Counted from the stretch's first letter, positions 47,292 through 58,869 are shown. The stretch: DNA of 64,000 nt from Georhizobium profundi (GCF_003952725.1 NZ_CP032509.1:2504001-2568000); one strand, 5' to 3'. Notes: a model not told the origin generated them from the letters alone. Made by a program: numbers and translations.

Positions 47292-47660
47292 ATGATTCAG
47301 ATGCAAACAAACCTCGACGTCGCCGATAATTCCGGCGCTCGTCGTGTCATGTGCATCAAGGTGCTGGGCGGCTCGAAGCGGAAATATGCTTCTATCGGCG
47401 ACATCATCGTCGTCTCGGTAAAAGAAGCAATTCCGCGCGGGCGCGTCAAGAAAGGCGATGTCATGAAGGCGGTCGTGGTTCGCACGGCCAAGGATATCCG
47501 TCGTTCGGACGGTTCCGTCATCCGCTTCGACAAGAACGCAGCCGTTCTTATCGACAACAAGAAAGAGCCTATCGGCACGCGTATCTTCGGCCCTGTTCCG
47601 CGCGAGCTTCGCGCCAAGAGCCACATGAAGATCATCTCGCTGGCGCCTGAAGTGCTGTAA
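47292..47660 (+). CDS. rplN: 50S ribosomal protein L14
   Basis: A 122-residue L14 starting [20 protein letters not shown], with [19 protein letters not shown]. It forms inter-subunit bridges and is the anti-association site for RsfS. It opens the spc operon. Confidence 0.97.
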   Translation: MIQMQTNLDVADNSGARRVMCIKVLGGSKRKYASIGDIIVVSVKEAIPRGRVKKGDVMKAVVVRTAKDIRRSDGSVIRFDKNAAVLIDNKKEPIGTRIFGPVPRELRAKSHMKIISLAPEVL

Positions 47661-47672
47661 GGAGAGACCACG

Positions 47673-47984
47673 ATGCAAAAGATCCGTAAAGGCGACAGCG
47701 TCGTTGTGATCACCGGCAAGGACAAGGGCCGCACCGGCGAAGTCCTCCAGGTGATGCCGAAAGACGATCGCGCAATCGTGCGCGGCATCAACATGGTGAA
47801 GCGCCACCAGCGCCAGACCCAGACGCAGGAAGCAGGCATCATCACCAAGGAAGCCTCCATCCACCTGTCGAACCTGGCGCTTGCCGATCCGAAGGACGGC
47901 AAGGCGACCCGTGTTGGTTTCAAGATTGACGGCGACAAGAAGGTTCGTGTCGCCAAGCGTTCCGGAGATACGATCAATGGCTGA
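47673..47984 (+). CDS. rplX: 50S ribosomal protein L24
   Basis: A 103-residue KOW-domain protein starting [20 protein letters not shown], with [20 protein letters not shown]. It initiates 50S assembly. Its end overlaps the rplE start by 8 bases. Confidence 0.96.
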   Translation: MQKIRKGDSVVVITGKDKGRTGEVLQVMPKDDRAIVRGINMVKRHQRQTQTQEAGIITKEASIHLSNLALADPKDGKATRVGFKIDGDKKVRVAKRSGDTING

Positions 47985-48534
47985 GGCAAAGTACGAGCCG
48001 CGGCTCAAGACCGATTACAATGAGCGCATCCGCGCCGCACTGCGCGAGCAGTTCTCCTACGCGAATGACATGATGATCCCGCGTCTGGACAAGATCGTGA
48101 TCAATATGGGCGTCGGTGAAGCGACGGGCGATTCCAAGAAGCCTTCGGTCGCTGCTGCCGATCTCGCGGCAATCGCAGGTCAGAAGCCGGTCATCACCCG
48201 CGCACGCACGTCCATTGCTGGCTTCAAGGTCCGCGAAGGCATGCCGATCGGCGCCAAGGTGACGCTGCGCGGCACCCGCATGTATGAGTTTCTGGACCGC
48301 CTCGTGACCGTGGCTCTGCCGCGCGTTCGCGACTTTCGCGGCCTGAACCCGAAGAGCTTTGACGGCCGTGGCAACTTCGCCATGGGCATCAAGGAACACA
48401 TCGTGTTCCCCGAGATCAACTACGACAAGGTCGATCAGATGTGGGGCATGGATATCATCGTTTGCACGACGGCAAAGAACGACGACGAAGCACGGGCTCT
48501 TCTCAAAGAGTTCAACTTCCCGTTCCGCCAGTAG
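47977..48534 (+). CDS. rplE: 50S ribosomal protein L5
   Basis: A 185-residue L5 with [20 protein letters not shown] and [20 protein letters not shown]. It binds 5S rRNA and contacts P-site tRNA. I used ATG 47977 ([14 protein letters not shown]), which lies inside the end of rplX, rather than the frame from 47881. Confidence 0.96.
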   Translation: MAEAKYEPRLKTDYNERIRAALREQFSYANDMMIPRLDKIVINMGVGEATGDSKKPSVAAADLAAIAGQKPVITRARTSIAGFKVREGMPIGAKVTLRGTRMYEFLDRLVTVALPRVRDFRGLNPKSFDGRGNFAMGIKEHIVFPEINYDKVDQMWGMDIIVCTTAKNDDEARALLKEFNFPFRQ

Positions 48535-48568
48535 TCCGTAACGGCAAGCGTAAAGAAGGATAAGCGAA

Positions 48569-48874
48569 ATGGCGAAAGTCAGCGCAGTCGAAAAGAACAA
48601 GCGCCGGCGTCAGCTGGTGGCCCGGGACGCCAAGAAGCGCGCGGCCCTCAAGGCGATCGTGAAGAACCAGGAACTGCCGATCGAGGACCGCTTCCGTGCG
48701 ACCCTCAAGCTCGCCGAACTGCCGCGTAACGGTTCCAAGACGCGCATTCGTAACCGGTGCGAAGTGTCGGGTCGTCCGCGCGCCTTTTATCGCAAGCTCG
48801 GCATGTCGCGTATCGCGCTGCGCGAGCTCGGCAATCTCGGCAAGGTGCCGGGCATTGTGAAGTCGAGCTGGTAA
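48569..48874 (+). CDS. rpsN: 30S ribosomal protein S14
   Basis: A 101-residue S14 of the long, zinc-free (C-minus) type: the usual CxxC pairs are absent and the core reads [20 protein letters not shown]. It assembles late in the 30S head with S3 and S10. AAGGATAAG precedes the ATG. Confidence 0.96.
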   Translation: MAKVSAVEKNKRRRQLVARDAKKRAALKAIVKNQELPIEDRFRATLKLAELPRNGSKTRIRNRCEVSGRPRAFYRKLGMSRIALRELGNLGKVPGIVKSSW

Positions 48875-48886
48875 GGAGACGAGCAC

Positions 48887-49285
48887 ATGGCCATGACAGA
48901 TCCCCTGGGCGATATGCTCACCCGTATCCGCAACGGCGCCAGCCGCAAGAAGACCAGCGTCTCGACGCCGGCTTCGAAGCTGCGCGCACGCGTGCTCGAC
49001 GTCCTTGAGTCGGAAGGCTACATCCGTGGCTATTCCGAGACCGACTTCGGCAACGGCAAGTCTGAAATCACCATCGAGCTGAAGTATCACGAGGGCGGTT
49101 CCGTCATTCGCGAAATCGCTCGTGTGTCGAAGCCCGGCCGTCGCGTCTACGTTTCGGTCAAGTCGATCCCGCAGGTCGCCAACGGCCTCGGCATCACCAT
49201 TCTTTCGACCCCGAAGGGCGTGATGGCGGACCATCAGGCACGCGAACAGAACGTCGGTGGCGAGGTCCTGTGCAGCGTCTTCTAA
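48887..49285 (+). CDS. rpsH: 30S ribosomal protein S8
   Basis: A 132-residue S8 with [20 protein letters not shown] and the C-terminal [20 protein letters not shown]. It binds helix 21 of 16S rRNA and in E. coli represses the spc operon at rplE. It lies 12 bases after rpsN. Confidence 0.96.
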   Translation: MAMTDPLGDMLTRIRNGASRKKTSVSTPASKLRARVLDVLESEGYIRGYSETDFGNGKSEITIELKYHEGGSVIREIARVSKPGRRVYVSVKSIPQVANGLGITILSTPKGVMADHQAREQNVGGEVLCSVF

Positions 49286-49326
49286 GACGCCGCCAGGTAC
49301 CCCACACGAGAAAGACAGGTTGAACA

Positions 49327-49860
49327 ATGTCTCGTATCGGTAAGAAACCCGTTCAGGTTCCCTCGGGCGTCACTGCCTCGGTGGAAGGTCAGACGGTCAA
49401 GGCCAAGGGCCCCAAGGGCGAGCTCAGCTTCGTTGCCAACGACGAAGTGCTGGTGAAGATGGAAGATGGCGCAGTTGTCGTCACTCCGATGGACGACAGC
49501 AAGAACGCCCGTTCGAAGTGGGGCATGTCCCGCACGATGGTCGAAAACATCATGCTGGGCGTCTCCAAGGGCTACGAGCGCAAGCTCGAGATCAACGGCG
49601 TCGGATACCGCGCCACAATGCAGGGCAAAAATCTGCAGTTGGCGCTTGGCTACAGCCATGACGTCATCTATCAGACGCCCGAAGGCATCTCGATCGCCTG
49701 CCCGAAGCCGACGGAAATCATCATCAGCGGCATCGACAAGCAGCGCGTCGGTCAAGTCGCCGCGGAGATCCGTGAATTCCGCTCGCCGGAGCCCTACAAG
49801 GGCAAAGGCGTGAAGTACGCGGAAGAGCGCATCGTCCGCAAGGAAGGCAAGAAGAAGTAA
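49327..49860 (+). CDS. rplF: 50S ribosomal protein L6
   Basis: A 177-residue L6 starting [15 protein letters not shown], with the second-domain block [20 protein letters not shown]. It sits near the sarcin-ricin loop. GACAGG precedes the ATG by about 9 bases. Confidence 0.96.
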   Translation: MSRIGKKPVQVPSGVTASVEGQTVKAKGPKGELSFVANDEVLVKMEDGAVVVTPMDDSKNARSKWGMSRTMVENIMLGVSKGYERKLEINGVGYRATMQGKNLQLALGYSHDVIYQTPEGISIACPKPTEIIISGIDKQRVGQVAAEIREFRSPEPYKGKGVKYAEERIVRKEGKKK

Positions 49861-49872
49861 GGAACTGCCAAG

Positions 49873-50235
49873 ATGGCTACGAAGAAAGAAACCCTTACGC
49901 GTCGTGCCTCACGCGTCCGCCGCCAGCTGAAGAAGGTGTCCAATGGCCGTCCGCGGCTGTCGGTTCACCGTTCGTCGAAGAACATCTATGCCCAGCTGAT
50001 CGACGATACGAAGGGTCACACCCTCGCATCGGCATCGACGCTGGATACGGATCTGCGTACTTCGCTGAAGACGGGTGCGGATACGGCGGCTGCTGCCGCT
50101 GTCGGCAAGCTCCTCGCGGAGCGCGCCACCAAGGCCGGCGTCACGGAAGTCGTGTTCGACCGTGGTTCGTTCATTTACCACGGCCGGATCAAGGCCCTCG
50201 CCGAAGCTGCCCGCGAAGGCGGTCTCAGCTTCTAA
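49873..50235 (+). CDS. rplR: 50S ribosomal protein L18
   Basis: A 120-residue L18 with [35 protein letters not shown] and the C-terminal [17 protein letters not shown]. It carries 5S rRNA together with L5. It lies 12 bases after rplF. Confidence 0.96.
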   Translation: MATKKETLTRRASRVRRQLKKVSNGRPRLSVHRSSKNIYAQLIDDTKGHTLASASTLDTDLRTSLKTGADTAAAAAVGKLLAERATKAGVTEVVFDRGSFIYHGRIKALAEAAREGGLSF

Positions 50236-50285
50236 TCTCAACTCAATCTGCCGATTGAAACCGCAAAAAAATAAGGACAAGGACA

Positions 50286-50858
50286 ATGGCAAGAGAAGCA
50301 CGCCGCGAAAACCGCGGTCGCGATGAAGAGCGCGATAGCGAATTCGTCGACAAGCTCGTCCACATCAACCGCGTCGCCAAGGTCGTCAAGGGCGGCCGTC
50401 GTTTCGGTTTCGCAGCCCTCGTCGTCGTCGGCGACCAGAAGGGCCGCGTAGGCTTCGGTCATGGCAAGGCACGTGAAGTGCCGGAAGCCATCCGCAAGGC
50501 AACCGAAAGCGCCAAGCGCGATCTCATCTTCGTACCGCTGCGTTCGGGCCGTACCCTGCACCATGACGTGCATGGCCGCCACGGCGCCGGCAAGGTTCTG
50601 CTGCGTGCGGCAAAGCCCGGTACGGGTATCATCGCCGGTGGTCCGATGCGCGCCGTTTTCGAAACGCTCGGAATGCATGACGTCGTCGCCAAGTCGACCG
50701 GTTCGTCGAACCCGTACAACATGGTTCGCGCCACCTTCGACGCGCTGAAGAAGCAGATGCACCCAAAGGACATCGCTGCACAGCGTGGCATCAAGTTCGC
50801 GACGCTTCAGGCGCGCCGCGCCGAAGCTTCGGGCAGCACGGCTGCCGTCGAGGAATAA
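50286..50858 (+). CDS. rpsE: 30S ribosomal protein S5
   Basis: A 190-residue S5 with [20 protein letters not shown] (double-stranded-RNA-binding fold, site of spectinomycin-resistance changes) and [20 protein letters not shown]. It helps decoding accuracy. An Arg/Glu-rich N-terminus and a short Ala-rich tail are usual for rhizobia. Confidence 0.96.
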   Translation: MAREARRENRGRDEERDSEFVDKLVHINRVAKVVKGGRRFGFAALVVVGDQKGRVGFGHGKAREVPEAIRKATESAKRDLIFVPLRSGRTLHHDVHGRHGAGKVLLRAAKPGTGIIAGGPMRAVFETLGMHDVVAKSTGSSNPYNMVRATFDALKKQMHPKDIAAQRGIKFATLQARRAEASGSTAAVEE

Positions 50859-50919
50859 GTTGGGTTGAGCCGTCGACGCTCAAGAGAGCGTCCGGCCATC
50901 TTTGAAGGGAGCCATCATC

Positions 50920-51120
50920 ATGGCTGAGACACAGTCGGGCAAGACGATCACGATCGAACAGATCGGCAGCCCCATCCGCCGTCCGGCAGAGCAGCGTGCA
51001 ACGCTGATCGGCCTGGGCCTGAACAAGATGCACCGCCGCCGCACGCTCGTCGACACTCCGTCGGTACGTGGCATGATCCGGACGGTCTCTCACCTCGTTC
51101 GCGTCGTCGAAGAAAACTGA
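50920..51120 (+). CDS. rpmD: 50S ribosomal protein L30
   Basis: A 66-residue L30 with [20 protein letters not shown] and [20 protein letters not shown]. The start is ATG 50920, with GAAGGGA upstream; the frame from 50902 adds six non-conserved residues. Confidence 0.95.
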   Translation: MAETQSGKTITIEQIGSPIRRPAEQRATLIGLGLNKMHRRRTLVDTPSVRGMIRTVSHLVRVVEEN

Positions 51121-51139
51121 GACGGGGAGCAGGAAGATC

Positions 51140-51628
51140 ATGAAACTGAATGAATTGCATGACGTCGATGGCGCCACCAAGCCGCGCAAGCGCGTCGGTC
51201 GCGGCATCGGCTCGGGCAGCGGCAAGACCGCTGGCCGTGGTGTCAAGGGTCAGAAATCCCGTTCGGGCGTCGCCATCAACGGCTTCGAAGGCGGCCAGAT
51301 GCCGATCTATCGTCGTCTGCCGAAGCGCGGCTTCACGAACATCTTCGCCAAAGACTTCAATGTCGTCTCGCTCGGCCGTATCCAGGCCGCAGTCGACGCC
51401 AAGAAGCTCGACGCCGGCAAGACTGTCGATGTCGAAGCTCTGAAGGCTGCAGGCATCATCCGTCGCTCCAAGGATGGCGTTCGCGTCCTGTCCGATGGCG
51501 ACCTGAATGCCAAGCTGACGCTCGAAGTTGCCGGTGCCTCCAAGTCTGCGATCGAAAAGATCGAAAAGGCTGGCGGTTCGGTCAAGCTCCTGAGCGCCGC
51601 TGCTGAAAACGACGCCGACACCAAGTGA
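51140..51628 (+). CDS. rplO: 50S ribosomal protein L15
   Basis: A 162-residue L15 with the Gly/Arg/Lys-rich N-terminus [20 protein letters not shown] and [17 protein letters not shown]. It is a late 50S assembly protein. It precedes secY by 240 bases. Confidence 0.96.
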   Translation: MKLNELHDVDGATKPRKRVGRGIGSGSGKTAGRGVKGQKSRSGVAINGFEGGQMPIYRRLPKRGFTNIFAKDFNVVSLGRIQAAVDAKKLDAGKTVDVEALKAAGIIRRSKDGVRVLSDGDLNAKLTLEVAGASKSAIEKIEKAGGSVKLLSAAAENDADTK

Positions 51629-51635
51629 TTTGATC

Positions 51636-51664
51636 GGCCGCCCGGTTCTTACAATCGGGCGGCC
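51636..51664 (+). promoter_or_regulatory. Hairpin in the rplO-secY spacer
   Basis: GGCCGCCCG pairs perfectly with CGGGCGGCC around an 11-base loop, directly after the rplO stop. There is no T-run. It may set the ratio of ribosomal-protein to secY message by attenuation or processing; the rest of the 240-base spacer holds no gene. Confidence 0.35.
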
Positions 51665-51868
51665 ATCATCCCATATGACGACCGCCACTAGCGCTCTCGC
51701 GCCATGCGGCAAATGGGACGCTCGGAGGCCTCGACGGCGCTCATTGCCGACCTTCACCTGGCATGGGTACGTCTATAAACGGGTCTTTCGATCAAGTGGA
51801 ACGGTCGTGCTTTCCGCAGCCGGCACTACGGCGCGGTTTTCAAACAAGCCGACCATGCGGAGATTTGC

Positions 51869-53209
51869 ATGGCATCTGCAGCCGAACAACTCGCCTCCAA
51901 TCTCAATTTCGCAGCCTTCGCCAAGGCCGAGGATTTGAAGAAGCGCATCTGGTTCACGCTTGGTGCGCTTCTCGTCTATCGGCTTGGGACGTTCATTCCG
52001 CTGCCGGGCCTGGATCCTGACGCTTTCGCGCAGGCCTTCCAGCAGCAGGCGGGCGGCGTGCTCGGGCTGTTCAACATGTTCGCCGGCGGTGCTGTCGAAC
52101 GCATGGCGATCTTTGCGCTCGGCATCATGCCGTATATTTCCGCCTCCATCATCATGCAGCTCATGACGTCGGTCGTGCCGTCGCTCGAGCAGCTGAAGAA
52201 GGAAGGCGAGCAGGGCCGCAAGGTCATCAATCAGTACACGCGCTACGGTACTGTGCTGCTCGGCACGCTTCAGGCCTACGGCATTGCCGTCGGGCTTGAG
52301 TCGGGGGCAGGGATCGTCGTCGATCCAGGCTGGTTCTTCCGCATTTCGACCGTCATCACGCTTGTCGGCGGCACGATGTTCCTGATGTGGCTCGGCGAGC
52401 AGATCACGGCACGCGGCATCGGCAACGGCATTTCGCTGATCATCTTCGCGGGCATCGTCGCCGCCATGCCGACGGCAATCGCCGGTACGCTGGAACTTGG
52501 CCGCACGGGCGCCCTGTCGACGGGCATCATCATCGCCGTCATCCTGATCGCCATCGCCTGCATCGCGCTCATCGTCTTTGTCGAGCGTGCTCAGCGCCGC
52601 CTTCTGATCCAGTATCCGAAGCGCCAGGTGGGCAACCGGATGTTCCAGGGCGACACGTCGCACCTGCCGCTAAAGCTGAATACGGCCGGCGTCATCCCGC
52701 CGATCTTCGCATCGTCGCTCCTGCTTCTGCCGGCGACGGTTGCGGGCTTCTCCGACACGACGACGATGCCGCCATGGGCGACGACGATCCTGGCGACGCT
52801 TGGCCATGGCCAGCCGCTCTACATGCTGCTCTACGCTGCAATGATCGCGTTCTTCGCCTTCTTCTACACGGCTGTCGTCTTCAATCCGAAGGACACGGCC
52901 GACAATCTGAAGAAGCACGGCGGCTTCATCCCGGGCATCCGTCCTGGTGAGCGCACGGCGGACTACATCGATTACGTGCTGACGCGCATCACGGTCATCG
53001 GTGCTATCTATCTTGTCGTCGTCTGTCTCTTACCCGAATTTCTAATCGCACGGACGGGCGTTCCGTTCTATCTCGGGGGTACATCGCTGCTGATCGTCGT
53101 CAATGTGACGCTCGACACGGTAGCGCAGGTTCAGGGGCATCTCATCGCGCAGCAATATGAGGGGCTCATCAAGAAGTCCAAGCTGCGGGGAGGCAAGCGC
53201 AAGAGATGA
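51869..53209 (+). CDS. secY: Preprotein translocase subunit SecY
   Basis: A 446-residue channel protein with ten hydrophobic helices. [18 protein letters not shown] follows helix 1 and leads into the plug region, and [20 protein letters not shown] is the conserved cytoplasmic loop. It forms the Sec pore with SecE. Its stop overlaps the adk start by 4 bases. Confidence 0.96.
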   Translation: MASAAEQLASNLNFAAFAKAEDLKKRIWFTLGALLVYRLGTFIPLPGLDPDAFAQAFQQQAGGVLGLFNMFAGGAVERMAIFALGIMPYISASIIMQLMTSVVPSLEQLKKEGEQGRKVINQYTRYGTVLLGTLQAYGIAVGLESGAGIVVDPGWFFRISTVITLVGGTMFLMWLGEQITARGIGNGISLIIFAGIVAAMPTAIAGTLELGRTGALSTGIIIAVILIAIACIALIVFVERAQRRLLIQYPKRQVGNRMFQGDTSHLPLKLNTAGVIPPIFASSLLLLPATVAGFSDTTTMPPWATTILATLGHGQPLYMLLYAAMIAFFAFFYTAVVFNPKDTADNLKKHGGFIPGIRPGERTADYIDYVLTRITVIGAIYLVVVCLLPEFLIARTGVPFYLGGTSLLIVVNVTLDTVAQVQGHLIAQQYEGLIKKSKLRGGKRKR

Positions 53210-53856
53210 GATTAATACTTCTAGGACCGCCGGGAGCGGGCAAGGGGACACAAGCTCAACGGCTGGTCGAGAAGTACGGCATTCCCCAACTTTCAACTGG
53301 CGACATGCTGCGTGCAGCGGTCGCCGCCCAGACCGAAGTCGGCAAGCGCGCCAAAGCGGTCATGGATGCGGGCAAGCTCGTATCAGACGACATCGTGAAT
53401 GCGATCGTGTCCGACCGGATCGATCAGGACGATTGCCGCAAGGGTTTCATCCTCGACGGTTATCCGCGGACCCTGGTGCAAGCTGATGCGGTCGAGCAGA
53501 TGCTGGCGGCAAAGGGGCTGGATCTTTCGGTCGTGATCGAGATGCACGTCGACGACGAGCTTCTGGTCGACCGCATTGCCGGACGCTACACTTGCGCCAA
53601 TTGCGGCGCGGGCTATCACGACACGAACCATCAGCCAAAAAACCCGGGCGTCTGCGACAAGTGCGGCTCGACGGAGTTCAAGCGTCGACCGGACGACAAG
53701 GCCGAAACGGTTCAGACGCGCCTTCAGGCCTATTACAAGGAAACGTCGCCGCTGATCGGCTACTACCACTGCAAGGGCAAGCTGAAGTCCTTGGATGGTA
53801 TGGCACCGATGGACGACGTGACTGCCCAGATAGAAGCGATCCTCGCGAACGTCTGA
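53206..53856 (+). CDS. adk: Adenylate kinase, zinc-lid type
   Basis: A 216-residue kinase that interconverts ATP+AMP and 2 ADP. The P-loop is GPPGAGKGT (about residues 7-15), and DGYPRTLVQ is the AMP-site region. The lid carries Cys130, Cys133, Cys150 and Cys153, a structural zinc site absent from the E. coli enzyme but common in Gram-positives and many Alphaproteobacteria. It is coupled to secY by ATGA. Confidence 0.96.
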   Translation: MRLILLGPPGAGKGTQAQRLVEKYGIPQLSTGDMLRAAVAAQTEVGKRAKAVMDAGKLVSDDIVNAIVSDRIDQDDCRKGFILDGYPRTLVQADAVEQMLAAKGLDLSVVIEMHVDDELLVDRIAGRYTCANCGAGYHDTNHQPKNPGVCDKCGSTEFKRRPDDKAETVQTRLQAYYKETSPLIGYYHCKGKLKSLDGMAPMDDVTAQIEAILANV

Positions 53857-54104
53857 TCCAAACCAGACTGCTCGGCCCGGTTCTTGCAAAGAGAATCGCG
53901 CCGGGCGGTTGACGCCGGTTCCGTTTTCGACTACGGCACCGCATCCCTTCACGATTGTCGGATTCTCTCGTCCGGATGGACGAGCGTTTGGCCTTTTGAA
54001 GATGAGTTCATGATCCGCATGGGCCGGCCTCCACCGGACGCGGATAATCTTTACAGCCGGCCTGGCCGGCACCGGATCGCTCCGGGCAACATGGAGAATT
54101 GGGT

Positions 54105-54473
54105 ATGGCCCGCATTGCAGGCGTAAACATTCCGACCAACAAGCGCGTCATCATCGCGCTTCAGTACATTCACGGCATCGGCCCGAAGCTGGCTGCCGAG
54201 ATCGTGTCCAAGAACAACATTCCGGCAGAGCGCCGCGTGAACCAGCTTTCTGACGCTGAAGTTCTCGCGATCCGCGAAGCAATCGACCGCGACTACCAGG
54301 TCGAAGGTGACCTGCGCCGCGAGACCTCGATGAACATCAAGCGTCTCATGGACCTCGGCTGCTACCGCGGCCTGCGTCACCGTCGTGGCCTTCCGGTCCG
54401 CGGCCAGCGCACGCACACCAATGCCCGCACCCGCAAGGGTCCGGCAAAGGCGATTGCCGGCAAGAAGAAGTAA
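54105..54473 (+). CDS. rpsM: 30S ribosomal protein S13
   Basis: A 122-residue S13 with [20 protein letters not shown] and the C-terminal [20 protein letters not shown]. It bridges to the 50S subunit and contacts P-site tRNA. I used ATG 54105 (GGAG at 13 bases). The 248-base gap from adk holds no gene; rpmJ is not present here. Confidence 0.95.
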   Translation: MARIAGVNIPTNKRVIIALQYIHGIGPKLAAEIVSKNNIPAERRVNQLSDAEVLAIREAIDRDYQVEGDLRRETSMNIKRLMDLGCYRGLRHRRGLPVRGQRTHTNARTRKGPAKAIAGKKK

Positions 54474-54597
54474 GTTTCGGGATTGGCGTCCGGGGCGGCG
54501 AGGCGGCTTGCCGTTCTGTCAGCTCCGGATCGTTACCCGTCACCAAGGTGGAGCCGCTGGTATTACGGCGGCGTAGAGATCGACTGAAAGGAAGACC

Positions 54598-54987
54598 ATG
54601 GCCAAGGAAGCCGCACGCGTCCGCCGTCGCGAACGCAAGAATATCTCGTCGGGCGTTGCTCACGTGAACTCGACGTTTAACAACACCATGATCACCATTA
54701 CCGACGCGCAGGGCAATGCCATTGCCTGGTCGTCTGCTGGTGCCAAGGGTTTCAAGGGTTCGCGCAAGTCGACGCCGTTCGCTGCCCAGATGGCTGCAGA
54801 GGATTGCGCCAAGAAGGCCCAGGAACACGGCATGCGTTCGCTGGAAGTCGAAGTCTGCGGCCCCGGTTCGGGCCGTGAGTCGGCTCTGCGCGCGCTGCAG
54901 GCTGCCGGTTTCACGATCACGTCGATCCGCGATGTGACGCCGATCCCGCACAATGGCTGCCGCCCGCGCAAGAAGCGCCGCGTCTAA
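54598..54987 (+). CDS. rpsK: 30S ribosomal protein S11
   Basis: A 129-residue S11 with [40 protein letters not shown] and the C-terminal [16 protein letters not shown]. It lies on the platform near the anti-Shine-Dalgarno end of 16S rRNA. AAAGGAAG precedes the ATG. Confidence 0.96.
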   Translation: MAKEAARVRRRERKNISSGVAHVNSTFNNTMITITDAQGNAIAWSSAGAKGFKGSRKSTPFAAQMAAEDCAKKAQEHGMRSLEVEVCGPGSGRESALRALQAAGFTITSIRDVTPIPHNGCRPRKKRRV

Positions 54988-55092
54988 GCATCTCTTCTTC
55001 GATGCCGCACGATCCGGGATGGCCCGGGTCCTCTGCGGCTCTTCGTCTTGCCCGCCACGATTGGATGGTGGCGGGATGCGAAAGGAAAAACC

Positions 55093-56103
55093 ATGATCCA
55101 GAAAAACTGGCAGGAACTGATCAAGCCGAACAAGGTGGAGTTCTCCTCCTCGGGCCGCACCAAGGCGACGCTGGTTGCCGAGCCGCTCGAGCGTGGCTTC
55201 GGTCTCACCCTCGGCAACGCGCTTCGTCGCGTGCTTCTGTCGTCGCTGCGCGGCGCTGCCGTGACCGCCGTCCAGATCGACGGCGTGCTGCATGAATTCT
55301 CCTCGATCCCGGGCGTTCGCGAAGATGTCACCGACATCGTCCTGAACATCAAGGAAATCGCCATCAAGATGGATGGCGACGAGACCAAGCGTATGGTCGT
55401 GCGCAAGCAAGGCCCTGGCGTCGTGAAGGCTGGTGACATCCAGACCGTCGGCGATGTCGAAATTCTGAACCCCGAGCACGTCATCTGCACCCTCGACGAG
55501 GGCGCGGAGATCCGCATGGAGTTCACGGTCGCCAACGGCAAGGGCTATGTGCCTGCCGACCGCAACCGCGCCGAAGACGCGCCGATCGGCCTCATCCCGG
55601 TCGACAGCCTCTATTCGCCGGTCAAGAAGGTTTCGTACAAGGTCGAAAACACCCGTGAGGGCCAGGTTCTCGACTACGACAAGCTGACCATGACCATCGA
55701 AACCGACGGTTCGGTCACGGGTGAAGATGCAGTGGCTTTCGCTGCCCGCATCATCCAGGACCAGCTTGGCGTCTTTGTCAATTTCGACGAGCCGCAGAAG
55801 GAAACCGAGGAAGAAGCCGTCACCGAACTGGCCTTCAACCCGGCGCTCCTCAAGAAGGTCGACGAGCTGGAACTTTCGGTCCGTTCGGCGAACTGCCTGA
55901 AGAACGACAACATCGTCTATATCGGCGATCTCATCCAGAAGACCGAAGCGGAGATGCTCCGTACGCCGAACTTTGGCCGCAAGTCGCTGAACGAGATCAA
56001 GGAAGTGCTGGCCTCCATGGGTCTGCATCTCGGCATGGAAGTGCCCGCCTGGCCGCCGGAAAATATCGACGATCTCGCCAAGCGCTACGAAGACCAGTAT
56101 TAA
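55093..56103 (+). CDS. rpoA: RNA polymerase alpha subunit
   Basis: A 336-residue alpha subunit. The N-terminal assembly domain has [20 protein letters not shown] (about residues 32-51), and the C-terminal domain has [20 protein letters not shown], the helix region that binds UP elements and activators. The start is ATG 55093 ([12 protein letters not shown]), with AAAGGAAA upstream; the frame from 55048 is too long. Confidence 0.97.
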   Translation: MIQKNWQELIKPNKVEFSSSGRTKATLVAEPLERGFGLTLGNALRRVLLSSLRGAAVTAVQIDGVLHEFSSIPGVREDVTDIVLNIKEIAIKMDGDETKRMVVRKQGPGVVKAGDIQTVGDVEILNPEHVICTLDEGAEIRMEFTVANGKGYVPADRNRAEDAPIGLIPVDSLYSPVKKVSYKVENTREGQVLDYDKLTMTIETDGSVTGEDAVAFAARIIQDQLGVFVNFDEPQKETEEEAVTELAFNPALLKKVDELELSVRSANCLKNDNIVYIGDLIQKTEAEMLRTPNFGRKSLNEIKEVLASMGLHLGMEVPAWPPENIDDLAKRYEDQY

Positions 56104-56156
56104 CCCCTAGACTGCGGATGAGCCGAAGTGCCATCCGCCCCTGAAGGAGAAGGCTC

Positions 56157-56582
56157 ATGCGCCATCGCAATGCAGGCCGCAAGCTCAACCGGACCGCAAG
56201 CCACCGCAAGGCGATGTTCGCCAACATGGCCGTGTCCCTGATCGTCCATGAGCAGATCGTCACGACTCTGCCCAAGGCCAAGGAAATCCGCCCGATCGTC
56301 GAGAAGCTCGTTACGCTCGGCAAGCGCGGTGACCTGCATGCGCGCCGCCAGGCGCTCTCGCAGATCAAGGACCAAGACGCAGTGCGCAAGCTGTTCGACG
56401 CGATCGCTTCGCGTTACGCAGACCGTCACGGCGGCTATCTGCGCATCATGAAGGCTGGCTTCCGCGCCGGTGACAACGCTCCGCTCGCCGTCATCGAGTT
56501 CGTGGAACGCGACGTCGACGCCAAGGGTGCAGCAGACCGCGCCCGCGTCGAAGCCGAAGAGCGGGAAGCAGAAGCCGCGTAA
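56157..56582 (+). CDS. rplQ: 50S ribosomal protein L17
   Basis: A 141-residue L17 starting [20 protein letters not shown], with the conserved [20 protein letters not shown]. An acidic Ala/Glu-rich tail extends the C-terminus. It is last in the alpha operon, followed by a terminator. Confidence 0.96.
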   Translation: MRHRNAGRKLNRTASHRKAMFANMAVSLIVHEQIVTTLPKAKEIRPIVEKLVTLGKRGDLHARRQALSQIKDQDAVRKLFDAIASRYADRHGGYLRIMKAGFRAGDNAPLAVIEFVERDVDAKGAADRARVEAEEREAEAA

Positions 56583-56613
56583 CTCACGCCGCTTCCGTTA
56601 TCCGAACTATCAG

Positions 56614-56650
56614 AAACCCCGTCCTTCACCGAAGGGCGGGGTTTCTCTTT
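56614..56650 (+). terminator. Intrinsic terminator after rplQ
   Basis: AAACCCCGTCCTTC and GAAGGGCGGGGTTT pair around ACC with one G-U, followed by CTCTTT, 31 bases after the rplQ stop. It should close the alpha operon; the nuclease gene converges from the right. Confidence 0.8.
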
Positions 56651-56685
56651 GGACCAATGAAATTCAGCCGAGTTTCAAGTGCGGA

Positions 56686-57396
56686 TCAGGCGCACCAGCC
56701 GCGCCTCGCGCCATCCCATTTGCGGGCGAGACCTTCGGCGACAAGGATATCTCCGAGCGAGCGGCCGCCGCGATGCAGCGTGCGCAGCTTGCGGCCATAG
56801 CGGTCCTCGTCGCGAAGTCCTCTCCGCAGCTCTATTGGCCCCGCATTGACGAGCTGCTGCAGGCGCCGGGCTGCTCGCTCGCCCCGTTCGCGCTCGGCCG
56901 CGCATTGCGGGCTGAAGATTTCCGGCGTGTCGATATCGGCGATGCGGATGTTCTGGCCGCCAAGCCAGATCGTGTCGCCATCGACCACGCAGTTGATGCG
57001 GGCTCCAGAGCCGCACATGGTGATTTGCACCGCGGCGGGGATCGGGGCAGGGGGACGAACGGCGTCCCTGTCGATTGCGGCGGTCGTTGCCTGCCTGTCG
57101 ACGGAAGGGACCGGCATGGGCGGCGTTGGTTTGGCCGGGGTGGCAGTTTGGGTCCCCGTCTGGGCCGGAGCGGACCTGCGTGCCGTTTCGACATGGGCGA
57201 TGACCTCGCCTGCCGGCTTCGTCACCAGCTCGGTCACGAGCTTCTCGCCGGTCTCGCTGGTCAGCAGATGGTGTCCGCCGACGACGGCAAGCGCGACGAT
57301 GCCAAGCTGCATGCTCTGACCGAGCCTGGCGAGCAACTGGCTGCCCAATGACCGCTTCGCGGCCTTGCGTCTTTTGCCAGAATTCCGCCGCGCCAT
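56686..57396 (-). CDS. Membrane-anchored thermonuclease-like (SNase fold) protein
   Basis: A 236-residue protein. A basic N-terminus (ARRNSGKRRKAAKR) precedes one hydrophobic segment (about residues 28-45), so it is probably a signal anchor. A Pro/Thr/Ala-rich linker follows (about 70-130), then a staphylococcal-nuclease-like domain with VVDGDTIWLGG and IRIADIDTPE, and YGRKLR as the later Arg block. These match the Ca-binding Asp/Thr and the catalytic Arg, Glu and Arg of the family. It would degrade nucleic acid outside the cytoplasm. I used ATG 57396 (GAGGTG upstream); the frame runs back to 57618. It converges with rplQ. Confidence 0.75.
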   Translation of the reverse strand: MARRNSGKRRKAAKRSLGSQLLARLGQSMQLGIVALAVVGGHHLLTSETGEKLVTELVTKPAGEVIAHVETARRSAPAQTGTQTATPAKPTPPMPVPSVDRQATTAAIDRDAVRPPAPIPAAVQITMCGSGARINCVVDGDTIWLGGQNIRIADIDTPEIFSPQCAAERERGERAARRLQQLVNAGPIELRRGLRDEDRYGRKLRTLHRGGRSLGDILVAEGLARKWDGARRGWCA

Positions 57397-57608
57397 GTCA
57401 CACCTCGCCAAGCAATGGAAGGATATGAGTGTCGCCCGCAGCGCTTGCCCGGGGATTAACGCCGCCATGAAAATGCATCGGCAGCCCGCAAATGCAGGGA
57501 TCTCGCTGTGGATGAGCCTGCCGGCTTCCCCGTCCATCGACCGGCCAATGGAACATCGGTCGCAGCGCCCGGTTCGGGGGCCAGCAATGGATAGGAAGGG
57601 ACGATCAG

Positions 57609-58781
57609 ATGAGAGCACTGTGCTGGCACGGCAAGGGCGACATTCGCTGCGATTCGGTGGACGATCCGACGATCGAAGACGATGGCGACATCATCATCAA
57701 GGTGACGTCCTGTGCGATCTGTGGATCGGACCTCCACCTGATGGACGGCTATATGCCGACGATGGAATCGGGCGACGTCCTCGGCCACGAGACCATGGGC
57801 GAGGTGATCGAGGTCGGCCGCTCGGTCAAGAAGTTCCAGGTGGGAGACCGGGTCGTCGTACCATTCAACATGGCCTGCGGGCAGTGCTACTTCTGCAAGA
57901 AGCAGCTGTTTTCGCTTTGCGATCGCTCCAACCGAAACGCCGAGATGGCGCGCAAGGTGATGGGCCACTCACCCTCCGGTCTCTTCGGCTATTCGCACAT
58001 GCTCGGCGGCTATGCGGGCGGCCAAGCGGAGTATCTGCGCGTGCCGTTTGCCGATGTCGGTCCGATCAAGGTGCCGGACGGGCTGCCGGACGATCAGGTG
58101 CTGTTCCTCTCCGACATCTTCCCGACCGGCTACATGGCGGCTGAAAATGCGCAGATCGAGCCGGGCGACACGGTCGCGATCTGGGGCTGCGGTCCGGTTG
58201 GCCAGTTCGCCATCCAGAGCGCCTGGATGCTCGGTGCCGGACGGGTCATCGCCATCGACACCGTGCCGGAGCGTCTGGAGATGGCGCGCTCGCACGGCAA
58301 GGCGGAGACGCTCGATTTCAAGGATGTGAATGTCTATGACGCGCTGATGGAGATGACCGGCGGGCGCGGCCCGGACAGCTGCATCGACTGCGTCGGCACC
58401 GAAGCGGATGCGGGCGCCAGCGCCGATTCCATGCTGGACAAGGCTAAGGCAGCGCTGATGCTGGGCACTGACGGGCCGCATGTGCTGCGCGAGATGATCT
58501 TCTCATGCCGCAAGGGCGGCACGCTGTCTATCCCGGGCGTCTATGTAGGGATGGTGGATCATCTTCCCTTTGGCCCGGCCATGAACAAGGCGCTGACCTT
58601 CAAGATGGGCCAGACGCACACGCACCGCTATCTCGAGCCGCTGCTGCAGAAGGTGGTGGAGGGTGAGATCGATCCGAGCTTCGTCATCACGCATCACGCA
58701 ACGCTGGAAGAAGGACCGGACATGTACAAGGCGTTCCGGGACAAAACCGACGGATGCGTGAAGGTGGTGATGCGGCCTTAA
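57609..58781 (+). CDS. Zinc-dependent alcohol dehydrogenase family protein
   Basis: A 390-residue MDR-family dehydrogenase. The catalytic zinc motif CAICGSDLH is at about residues 35-43, and GHE is at 59-61. The structural-zinc loop is [15 protein letters not shown] (about 90-104) and the NAD-binding turn is [11 protein letters not shown] (about 194-204). Length and loop resemble the glutathione-independent formaldehyde dehydrogenase branch, though the true substrate is unknown. AAGGGACGATCAG precedes the ATG. It is divergent from the nuclease and followed by a convergent SDR gene. Confidence 0.85.
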   Translation: MRALCWHGKGDIRCDSVDDPTIEDDGDIIIKVTSCAICGSDLHLMDGYMPTMESGDVLGHETMGEVIEVGRSVKKFQVGDRVVVPFNMACGQCYFCKKQLFSLCDRSNRNAEMARKVMGHSPSGLFGYSHMLGGYAGGQAEYLRVPFADVGPIKVPDGLPDDQVLFLSDIFPTGYMAAENAQIEPGDTVAIWGCGPVGQFAIQSAWMLGAGRVIAIDTVPERLEMARSHGKAETLDFKDVNVYDALMEMTGGRGPDSCIDCVGTEADAGASADSMLDKAKAALMLGTDGPHVLREMIFSCRKGGTLSIPGVYVGMVDHLPFGPAMNKALTFKMGQTHTHRYLEPLLQKVVEGEIDPSFVITHHATLEEGPDMYKAFRDKTDGCVKVVMRP

Positions 58782-58869
58782 GGTCGCTGCACCCGTCAAT
58801 GTCGGGGCGCGCAAGCCGCAGATGGAGCCACGAGCATGGCGTCCTTCTGCGGCTTGCCGCGTTGTGAGC

